Source: Methanothrix sp. (GTDB taxonomy: Archaea; Halobacteriota; Methanosarcinia; Methanotrichales; Methanotrichaceae). Taken from it: 5,623 bases of DNA. Below, piece by piece: positions 1 to 5,323 of the stretch; positions within the stretch are counted from its first letter, which is position 1, and each line of letters begins with the position of its first letter. The stretch is taken from NCBI GenBank assembly GCA_003162615.1, contig PMNG01000117.1, positions 1-5,623 of the forward strand, written 5' to 3'. The notes under the pieces are model-generated. The model made no database searches. It was given only the letters and a program-made list of their open reading frames with translations, and was not told the DNA's origin. A program made the position numbers and the translations under genes.

Positions 1-60
1 TCGTGACCCTCCGCGCTCCCAATGTAATAAATTCAGCATAAAGATAAAAATTGACCTGGA
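1..60 (-). promoter_or_regulatory. Probable promoter and ribosome site of a minus-strand gene starting beyond the left edge
   Basis: The minus strand reads an AT-rich block (about 55-22, including TTTTTATCTTTATG and TTTATTACAT) followed by GGAGGG at 12-7. After it only six bases remain, so a start codon at or just past position 1 would be at normal spacing. The AT block would serve as an archaeal TATA region; a bacterial reading (TTGGGG at 69-64, 17 nt, TATCTT at 46-41) is weaker. The gene itself is not visible. Confidence 0.4.
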
Positions 61-68
61 AGTCCCCA

Positions 69-102
69 AGCCTTTTGTTCCGATCAAAAGTAGTCTCAGG
101 CT
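69..102 (-). other. Small imperfect hairpin just after the 47-aa ORF
   Basis: On the minus strand AGCC (102-99) can pair with GGCT (72-69), and TTTTG (89-85 region) with CAAAA (77-73), leaving a 7-nt loop and a nine-base bulge on one side. It starts three bases after the TAG at 105. No T-run follows directly; the first T-rich stretch comes about 20 nt later (50-46). It could be a weak 3'-end structure of the small gene's transcript, or chance. Confidence 0.25.
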
Positions 103-104
103 AT

Positions 105-248
105 CTACTTCTTCCCAGACGAGGTTGTGTAGCAGGTGTCGAGAAGAGAACTCTTCCTTACTACTCGTGGGTCGCCGGGCTTAATCGGTTCTACCGAGGC
201 GGCCTTTTCCTCTTTTTTCTCTTCCTTCTTAGGTTCGTGATGGGTCAT
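105..248 (-). CDS. Small Lys/Glu-rich protein of unknown function (47 aa)
   Basis: This frame runs ATG (248) to TAG (105) and is too short for usual ORF cut-offs. The product begins MTHHEPKKEEKKEEK, a strongly charged stretch (residues 5-15), then AASVEPIKPGDPRVVRK, and ends LLDTCYTTSSGKK. It has one cysteine (Cys39), no membrane segment or signal peptide, and is probably largely disordered with a basic net charge. I do not recognise the family. Support for a real gene comes from the context: GGTGA at 259-255 with a 6-nt spacer to the ATG, and a TATA-like box at 289-281, in the right order on the same strand. The antisense strand has a longer open frame (51-368), but that lacks a ribosome site and its hydrophobic run is only the complement of the Lys/Glu codons. 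It is separated from ahbC by 183 nt and probably has its own promoter. A non-coding leader or chance ORF remains possible. Confidence 0.5.
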   Translation of the reverse strand: MTHHEPKKEEKKEEKAASVEPIKPGDPRVVRKSSLLDTCYTTSSGKK

Positions 249-254
249 AACATT

Positions 255-259
255 TCACC
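255..259 (-). promoter_or_regulatory. Ribosome binding site of the 47-aa gene
   Basis: The minus strand reads GGTGA, a perfect part of the Shine-Dalgarno complement GGAGGTGATC, six bases before the ATG at 248. This spacing is the main reason for choosing that start and for treating the short frame as translated. Confidence 0.5.
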
Positions 260-280
260 GTGCTTATTTCTACGCCGATG

Positions 281-290
281 TTTATTATAT
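281..290 (-). promoter_or_regulatory. TATA-like promoter element for the 47-aa gene
   Basis: On the minus strand this reads ATATAATAAA inside an AT-rich stretch. If archaeal, it is a TATA box whose centre (~286) would place transcription start near 261-263, giving a short leader that begins just before GGTGA. If bacterial, TATAAT at 289-284 is a perfect -10 but the expected -35 (TTCTTG at 312-307) is poor. Either reading points at the small ORF starting at 248. Confidence 0.45.
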
Positions 291-334
291 CTTACGGTAA
301 ACAATACAAGAATTTTAAGCTATGCGGACCTAGC

Positions 335-411
335 CTGCAAAAAAGGAAATCAGGCAGGGCAAAGATAGCAGTAAAACGGGATCCGAGAAGTGAAATATTA
401 CTTTTTTGCAG
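335..411. repeat. 11-bp perfect inverted repeat with A6/T6 tracts, possible transcription terminator
   Basis: CTGCAAAAAAG (335-345) and CTTTTTTGCAG (401-411) are exact reverse complements separated by 55 nt. The right arm is followed on the plus strand by CC and T6 (414-419), so a plus-strand transcript would show stem then T-tract, while a minus-strand transcript leaving ahbC (stop at 432) meets an A6 tract, the stem, and a T6 inside the second arm. A8-like pairing of 339-346 with 412-419 is an alternative fold. It sits 21 nt past the ahbC stop, so a role in ending the operon transcript or shielding its 3' end is plausible; the long loop makes a classical intrinsic terminator doubtful. Confidence 0.4.
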
Positions 412-431
412 CCTTTTTTCCATGTAGCAGT

Positions 432-1622
432 TCACAGAGTGGTTGGTGAACCCGGGACACGACTCTGTGGGTTCTTCTCCAGTATGCAGGTGGGATCCTC
501 TTCCATCATGTCACCAAGAAAGTGAAACGCCTTTTGCCTGCACCCTCCACACAGGTCGAGGTACTCGCAGCTTCCGCAGGCTCCTTTGAGGTTGCTCCTC
601 ATCTCACGAAGCGCCTTCAGCTCTGGAGATGGGTTGTCTATCCAGATATCGCGGAAGCTGCGCTCCCGAACGTTGCCCACAACAACCTGAGGCATGAAGT
701 GGCAAGGATGAACGTCTCCTCGATGGTTTATGTTGGCCACCTTTGATCCTGTTGAGCAGCCTCCGGCGTTTGTAAGCAACTGGCGAACTGTCTCGCACCT
801 GGGGTCGTCCTTCAACAGCTCCAGCAGATAAGCTCCGTCCATTGGCGAGTCTGTTGTCAGGATCTCAATCTCCCTGTCCTTCAGTTCCACGGCAGCCTCG
901 GCCAGCAGCTTGATCACGCTTCTGCGCTGTTCGGGGGTGACATCCTTCTCAACAATCCCGGCTCCTCGGCCAGTAGGCACTAGATGGTACAGACAGAACC
1001 TTGGTATGTTCTCCTCCAGGGCCAGGTCAAGAAGTGCAGGTATCTCGAACCAGTTATCCCTGGTCAAAGTAACCCGGAGCCCAGTCTTCAGGCCTGCCTC
1101 ACGGGCATTACGAATGCCCTGCAAGGCCCGAGCATGGGCCCCAGCGACTCCTCGAAACTCATCGTGCGCCTCAGGCTTGGGCGAGTCCAGGCTGACTCCG
1201 ACGTACCTGATCTTCGCCTCGGCCAGGAGCCTGGCTACTTCGGGAGTTATCAGTGTGCCGTTGGTGGATAGAGCCGTTCCTAGACCGACCTCGCGAGCAT
1301 GAAAAGCGTAAGCATAGAGATTCTTGCTGAGAAGGGGCTCGCCGCCGGTGAAGATCAGCACAGGTATCTTCATCTCTGCAAGGTCGTCTATGAGCCGGGT
1401 CCCTTCTTCCAGGCCCAGCTCGTCTCGGGCCTCGCCACGGGCGTCCAGGTAGCAGTGATCGCACGACAGGTTGCACTGCCTGGTCAGGTTCCACATGACA
1501 ACAGGTCGAGCCATTCCGGAGAACCTGACCAAGTCAGGAGGCAGGTTCTCACAGGTCTCCGATGCCCTCAGAGCTTTCCAGACTGTTGCCTGGTCGGCAA
1601 GTGCCTTTGAGAATATTATCAT
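432..1622 (-). CDS. ahbC: Radical SAM/SPASM protein, probable 12,18-didecarboxysiroheme deacetylase (AhbC)
   Basis: Numbering is from the upstream ATG at 1631. CNLSCDHC (53-60) is the CX3CX2C radical SAM cluster site and TGGEPL (95-100) the SAM-binding GGEP. The C-terminal half holds SPASM-like cysteines: C292, C310, C352, C355, C361, C364 and C382, enough for one or two auxiliary Fe-S clusters. NirJ/AhbC/AhbD enzymes act on siroheme-derived tetrapyrroles; AhbC removes two acetate groups from 12,18-didecarboxysiroheme to give Fe-coproporphyrin III. The N-terminus (IIFSKALAD, LPPDLVRFS, RPVVMWNLTRQCNL), CLYHLVPTGRG and the segment ILTTDSPMDGAYLL match AhbC/NirJ1 as I recall it, while CHFM after HP and CGGCR are more AhbD/NirJ2-like, so AhbD is the main alternative. 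I prefer the second ATG (1622), which overlaps the cobA-hemD stop as ATGA and begins MIIFSK like relatives; the ATG at 1631 would add three residues. Last gene of the coupled set. Confidence 0.85.
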   Translation of the reverse strand: MIIFSKALADQATVWKALRASETCENLPPDLVRFSGMARPVVMWNLTRQCNLSCDHCYLDARGEARDELGLEEGTRLIDDLAEMKIPVLIFTGGEPLLSKNLYAYAFHAREVGLGTALSTNGTLITPEVARLLAEAKIRYVGVSLDSPKPEAHDEFRGVAGAHARALQGIRNAREAGLKTGLRVTLTRDNWFEIPALLDLALEENIPRFCLYHLVPTGRGAGIVEKDVTPEQRRSVIKLLAEAAVELKDREIEILTTDSPMDGAYLLELLKDDPRCETVRQLLTNAGGCSTGSKVANINHRGDVHPCHFMPQVVVGNVRERSFRDIWIDNPSPELKALREMRSNLKGACGSCEYLDLCGGCRQKAFHFLGDMMEEDPTCILEKNPQSRVPGSPTTL

Positions 1623-3082
1623 TGGTACCATCTTCGCAAGGCTTGCAGAAGCGCCTCGAAGGTGAACTCCTCGGGCATCACATCCACCCTCACTCCGAGC
1701 CGCTCCAGCTCTGTAGCCGTAGGCTTTCCTATCACTGCTACAACAGCTTTTTCTAGTGCCGCTCTAAGAGACGCCTCGAGGCCAAGCTCACAGGCACGTT
1801 CGACCAGGCATCTTGCAGTCGAAGAGCTGGTGAAGGCAAAGATGTCTACAGCACAGGCGTTCCTGATGAGGTTGTCCAGCCTCGGGTCGCCTGAACCTGT
1901 CACTTCGTAAAGGGGAATATCGTCTATCGTTAGCCCAGCGAGCCTCAAGTCATCCGATAGGTACCGGCTTCCCTGGGCGCTTCTCAGGAAGAGGACGTTC
2001 TTGCACCGGTTCCTGAGCAGAATCTCCAGACCTTTTGAGCTGTACTCCTCTGGCACCTCAGAAGTTAGACTGTGCTTGTCCAGCGCCCGCCGGGTCTTTG
2101 GACCGATGGAGACTATCAATTTGTCCTTCAGCCCGGCCCTTATGGCGTCATTGCCTAGAGCCATATCTACTCCGTTTGCGCTGGTGAAGACAACACAATC
2201 TGCCATCATCAATCTCCTGGCCAGATCGTCTGGGAGGGGCTTCTTTACAAGGGAGATGGAAGGAGCGCATATGGCTTGAAACCCGTAATCCCGGGCCAAC
2301 TCGGCAGAATCCTTCATCTGGGCGTCGGGCCTGAATATCGCCATCTTTTTCGGCGCTAATTGGTCCGCCAGCTTAACAACTTCTCCAACCACCAGTATTG
2401 CGGGAGGCTCTATTCCAGCATCCTTGGCCTTGGACGCGATATTCTTCAGGGTGCCGGATATCATCCTCTGCTCTGGCCATCCGCCCTTCTCAACTATTGC
2501 CGCCGGGGTCTCTGGAGACCTTCCACCGGAGATAAGAGCGGATACATTCTTCTCGAGCCGGGATACGCCCATGAGAACTACAAGTGTCCCATTCAGCCTA
2601 GCCAGGGCACTCCAGTCCAGGGGGCTGTCCTTTCCCGGCTCCTCATGGCCGGTCACTATTGTTAGAGAAGAGGTCATACCCCGGTGAGTGACAGGAATGC
2701 CGGCCAGCTCAGGGACAGCTATGGCCGATGTGACTCCTGGCACAACCTCGAAAGGTATTCCGCGCCCCAGCAGGGCTAGGGCCTCCTCGCCCCCACGGCC
2801 GAAGAGGTACGGGTCTCCACCCTTGAGCCGAACTACGACCTTTCCCTCTTCTGCCCTGTCGATCAGGAGCTGGTTGATCTCTTCCTGGGTCATCTTGTGG
2901 TTTCCTGCCGTCTTGCCCACGTCGATCAGCTCAGCGCCATCCAAGCCATTCAACATCTCTTGGCTCAGCAGCCGGTCGAACAAGACTACTTCCGCTTCCG
3001 AGAGAAGCCTTTTAGCCTTTAGGGTCATCAGCTCCGGATCTCCTGGACCAGCGCCCACAAGATAGACTCTACCTCTTGCCAA
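1619..3082 (-). CDS. cobA-hemD: Fused uroporphyrinogen-III C-methyltransferase / uroporphyrinogen-III synthase (CobA-HemD)
   Basis: The 487-aa protein has two domains. Residues 1-245 are SUMT/CobA, which uses S-adenosylmethionine to methylate uroporphyrinogen III at C2 and C7 to precorrin-2: GAGPGDPEL (10-18), VVRLKGGDPYLFGRGGEE (83-100), VPGVTSAIAVPEL (114-126) and LMGVSRL (170-176) are the diagnostic motifs. Residues about 246-487 are HemD, which cyclises hydroxymethylbilane with inversion of ring D; HemD is poorly conserved, but VVFTSANGVD (297-306), SIGPKTRRAL (325-334), FLRSAQGSRYL (365-375), FAFTSSSTA and VIGKPTATELERLGV fit. The start must be the TTG at 3082, since TGA occurs three codons upstream in frame; it overlaps the hemC 3' end by 14 nt and the nearby purine stretch (AAGGCGG) is a poor ribosome site. 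Fusion puts consecutive activities, HemD then CobA, on one chain. Product flows to siroheme, cobalamin, F430 and alternative heme. Confidence 0.96.
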   Translation of the reverse strand: MARGRVYLVGAGPGDPELMTLKAKRLLSEAEVVLFDRLLSQEMLNGLDGAELIDVGKTAGNHKMTQEEINQLLIDRAEEGKVVVRLKGGDPYLFGRGGEEALALLGRGIPFEVVPGVTSAIAVPELAGIPVTHRGMTSSLTIVTGHEEPGKDSPLDWSALARLNGTLVVLMGVSRLEKNVSALISGGRSPETPAAIVEKGGWPEQRMISGTLKNIASKAKDAGIEPPAILVVGEVVKLADQLAPKKMAIFRPDAQMKDSAELARDYGFQAICAPSISLVKKPLPDDLARRLMMADCVVFTSANGVDMALGNDAIRAGLKDKLIVSIGPKTRRALDKHSLTSEVPEEYSSKGLEILLRNRCKNVLFLRSAQGSRYLSDDLRLAGLTIDDIPLYEVTGSGDPRLDNLIRNACAVDIFAFTSSSTARCLVERACELGLEASLRAALEKAVVAVIGKPTATELERLGVRVDVMPEEFTFEALLQALRRWYQ

Positions 3083-3974
3083 CCGCCTTCACCGCCTCAT
3101 CTACCAGAGTTCTCCCACCCATCTCCAACAACCTTCTGCCCAGCTCCGACGCCCGCTCCAGGTCGTCCGCGGGTATCACCTCATCGATTCTAACGAACCT
3201 GGTCCCATCAAGGGAGAGGACCTCAGCCATAACCCGCGCCTCCTCGTTATTCACGTGGGTGTGAATAGCCACTGGGACTACGCACCCGCCCCCCACAGTT
3301 TCAAGGATTCTTCGCTCGATCATGGTTTCGGCCCTCGTGGGCAAGTCGTCTAAGGACCGCACCAGCCTGTCTGCCACAGTCCCTTTTTTGGCCACCGCCA
3401 CTATTGTTCCCTGATTAGCTGACGGCACGAACTTTTCTGGATCAAGAACGCTGTACTCCAGCTTTATTCCCATCCGTTGCACGCCAGCCTCTGCAAGGAC
3501 TATGGCGTCGTAATCGCCTTGGTTCAGCTTCCGGAGCCTTGTTTGCAGGTTTCCCCGCAAAGTTCGAATCTGAAGATCAGGCCTGGCCCGCTTTAGCTGA
3601 GCTGCCCTACGCATGCTTGATGTGCCGATGGCTGCTCCTTTCGGGATGTCATCCAGCTTTAAACCGTCCCTGGTCACAAGGATGTCGTATGGCGAGTCGC
3701 GCTTTAGAATCGCAGCGATGTCAAGCTCTTCCGGCCTCTTGGTAGGGATGTCCTTCATGCTGTGCACTGCCAGGTCAATCTCTCCAGAGAGCATTCTGTC
3801 GTCTATCTCGGCCACAAACACTCCCCAGCCGGAGAGCTGATATAGGGGCTTGTCAAGGAAAACGTCTCCACTGGTCTTGACTATGCATAGATCTGTGTCT
3901 ACACCAAGCTTCCGCAATCGGTCTACGACTATCTCCGTCTGCCGGAGGGCCAGAGGGCTTCCCCGGCTTCCCAC
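3069..3974 (-). CDS. hemC: Hydroxymethylbilane synthase (porphobilinogen deaminase, HemC)
   Basis: HemC joins four porphobilinogen units, built on a covalently bound dipyrromethane cofactor, into linear hydroxymethylbilane, the substrate of HemD encoded next door. The 301-aa product shows GSRGSPLALRQ at residues 2-12, VHSMKDIPT (70-78) with the catalytic Asp75, IGTSSMRR (116-123), LRGNLQTRLRKL (139-150), VPSANQG (183-189) and ETVGGGCVVP (225-234) with Cys231 as the cofactor-attachment residue. VPSANQG in place of the bacterial PAPGQG, and AEVLSLDG near the end, recall methanogen HemC. The start is GTG at 3974: the only in-frame start after the TAA at 3996-3998, with GAAAGG and a 6-nt spacer, 2 nt after the hemL stop. 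The N-terminus is therefore a few residues shorter than usual, missing most of the first strand. The 3' end overlaps cobA-hemD by 14 nt. Confidence 0.97.
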   Translation of the reverse strand: MGSRGSPLALRQTEIVVDRLRKLGVDTDLCIVKTSGDVFLDKPLYQLSGWGVFVAEIDDRMLSGEIDLAVHSMKDIPTKRPEELDIAAILKRDSPYDILVTRDGLKLDDIPKGAAIGTSSMRRAAQLKRARPDLQIRTLRGNLQTRLRKLNQGDYDAIVLAEAGVQRMGIKLEYSVLDPEKFVPSANQGTIVAVAKKGTVADRLVRSLDDLPTRAETMIERRILETVGGGCVVPVAIHTHVNNEEARVMAEVLSLDGTRFVRIDEVIPADDLERASELGRRLLEMGGRTLVDEAVKAVGKR

Positions 3975-3976
3975 GG

Positions 3977-5245
3977 TTAGCCTTTCAGGTTTGACTTATA
4001 AGCCTCCAATGTCTCTTCAATGTCATCCTTGGAGTGGGCAGCAGATATAAAGTCTGTCTCAAACTGGCTAGGGGTCAGGAATATCCCTGAGGCCAGCATC
4101 CTACGGAAGAAGCTTAAGTATCCAGACTTATCGCACCTAAGGGCGCTCTCGTAGTCCCTGGGAAGTGAACCAAAAAAGACTTTGAACATCGATGCTATGC
4201 CGGTGACGCTGTACCCTAGATTAAGGTCGCTCACGATCTCAGACAATGCCTTGCTCATCTCGTCCCCGGAGGCGTTAAGCTTCTCCAGAATCTTCTCCTT
4301 TTCAAGAATGTCCAGGGTCGCCGAGCCTGCAGCCAGGGAGACAGGGCTTCCGTTGAAGGTCCCAGCCTGGTACACGCCGCCGCTGGGGGCCACCTGCTCC
4401 ATAAGGTCTCTTTTGCCGCCGAAGACACCCACGGGGAAGCCGCCGCCGATGATCTTGCCCAGAGTTGTAAGGTCGGGCTTGATTCCGTAATACTCCTGGG
4501 CCCCACCCAGACTCAACCGAAAGCCAGTTATGACCTCGTCGAAGATCAGGAGAACGTCATTCTCCTCCGTAAGAGCCCGCACTCCGCGGAGGTAGCCATC
4601 CTTTGGCAGAACAGGGCCTATATTTCCCAGCACCGGCTCAATTATCAAAGCAGCGATCTGCCCTGGAAAGCGCTTTAGTATTTTTTCAAGCGATGCGAGA
4701 TCGTTGTAAGGGACTTGAAGGGTGTTTTTTGCAGTGTCCGAGGGCACGCCCTTCGAGTCGGGAACGCCTAGTGTAGTGGCTCCAGATCCGGCTTTTACTA
4801 GAACGCTGTCGTGGGCACCGTGAAATCCGCCTTCGATCTTGATTATCTTATCCCGTCCCGTTGTGCCCCTGGCCACTCTGATAGCTGCCATGGTGGCCTC
4901 CGTGCCGGTGGAAACGAACCTGAGCATCTCCATGCTCGGATACAGACGGCTTATTCTTCCCGCCAAGCTGACTTCCATCTCGCTGGGTGTCCCATAAAGC
5001 CAGCCTCTCTGAAGCTGATCCACAACAGCCTTCATGACCTGGGGATTCCTGTGTCCGAGGATCATGGGACCGTAGGCCAGACAGTAATCGATCAGCCTGT
5101 TTCCGTCCAGGTCCCAGAGGTAGGGCCCTTCGGCCCTGGAGGTATAGAACGGAGCAGGAGAAATGGCCCGAACTGGGCTACTGACCCCACCAGGCATCAG
5201 TTTTTTGGCGGACTCGAAGATCTTAGTTGAGGCATCAAAACGCAT
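3977..5245 (-). CDS. hemL: Glutamate-1-semialdehyde 2,1-aminomutase (HemL)
   Basis: This cytosolic PLP enzyme converts glutamate-1-semialdehyde to 5-aminolevulinate, the last step of the C5 route to tetrapyrroles. At 422 aa it has the usual full length. Class III aminotransferase landmarks are all present: MPGGVSSPVRAI near residues 17-28, STGTEA (112-117) at the cofactor phosphate site, GGFHGAHD (139-146), DEVITGFR (236-243) with the PLP-ring Asp236, and LTTLGKIIGGG with the Schiff-base Lys264. The wording (IDYCLAYGP, GWLYGTP, SVTGIASMFK, TPSQFETDF) is closest to the methanogen-type HemL as I remember it. The ATG at 5245 is preceded by GGTG with an 8-nt spacer, and the N-terminus (FESAKKLMPGG) begins where the family begins. 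Its TAA lies 2 nt before the hemC start, so the two are coupled. An ornithine-type aminotransferase is unlikely given the specific motifs and the heme-gene neighbours. Confidence 0.97.
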   Translation of the reverse strand: MRFDASTKIFESAKKLMPGGVSSPVRAISPAPFYTSRAEGPYLWDLDGNRLIDYCLAYGPMILGHRNPQVMKAVVDQLQRGWLYGTPSEMEVSLAGRISRLYPSMEMLRFVSTGTEATMAAIRVARGTTGRDKIIKIEGGFHGAHDSVLVKAGSGATTLGVPDSKGVPSDTAKNTLQVPYNDLASLEKILKRFPGQIAALIIEPVLGNIGPVLPKDGYLRGVRALTEENDVLLIFDEVITGFRLSLGGAQEYYGIKPDLTTLGKIIGGGFPVGVFGGKRDLMEQVAPSGGVYQAGTFNGSPVSLAAGSATLDILEKEKILEKLNASGDEMSKALSEIVSDLNLGYSVTGIASMFKVFFGSLPRDYESALRCDKSGYLSFFRRMLASGIFLTPSQFETDFISAAHSKDDIEETLEAYKSNLKG

Positions 5246-5323
5246 GAAAGGAGCACCAATTAAGCAACCTGGTTTAGATTAATCAAGGTTACGATCACCG
5301 TGCCCTTTCGTTCGATGAATCCG
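5246..5323 (-). promoter_or_regulatory. larC-hemL intergenic gap with possible promoter elements
   Basis: The 78-nt gap is more AT-rich towards hemL. On the minus strand it holds TTGATT (5286-5281) and TTAATT (5263-5258) 17 nt apart, an indifferent bacterial-type pair, and ATTAATCTAAA (5283-5273), a loose archaeal TATA candidate about 33 nt before the hemL ATG. No hairpin with a T-run is seen after larC. hemL may therefore be read both from upstream through larC and from a weak internal start here; the evidence for the internal start is thin. Confidence 0.25.

Noticed and set aside
174..218. Plus-strand hairpin (TCGGT/ACCGA with outer GCCG/CGGC) before a T-rich stretch, as an intrinsic terminator
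   Set aside because: There is no plus-strand gene to its left in view, the outer stem has a large uneven loop, and the T-rich stretch is explained as antisense of the Lys/Glu codons.
51..368. Plus-strand 105-aa frame with a hydrophobic FLFFLFLL segment that might be a small membrane protein
   Set aside because: It starts at a TTG with no ribosome site, and its hydrophobic run is the complement of the Lys/Glu codons of the better supported minus-strand 47-aa frame.
249..431. tRNA, riboswitch or other structured RNA in the gap between ahbC and the 47-aa gene
   Set aside because: No cloverleaf, no cobalamin-riboswitch B12-box-like sequence and no other known conserved core was found; only the inverted repeat and promoter-like box stand out.
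910..1302. Plus-strand 130-aa frame inside the radical SAM gene (and similar antisense frames elsewhere, such as 2688-3065 and 4811-5230)
   Set aside because: They lie wholly antisense to genes with complete motifs, have low-complexity Ser/Arg/Pro-rich products, and are expected shadows in GC-rich coding DNA.
105..1622. Radical SAM/SPASM enzyme plus small peptide read as a RiPP (modified peptide) system
   Set aside because: The enzyme fits the AhbC/NirJ tetrapyrrole group and is coupled to cobA-hemD, there is no recognition-domain (RRE) protein or exporter in view, and the small frame has its own promoter and no clear leader/core split.
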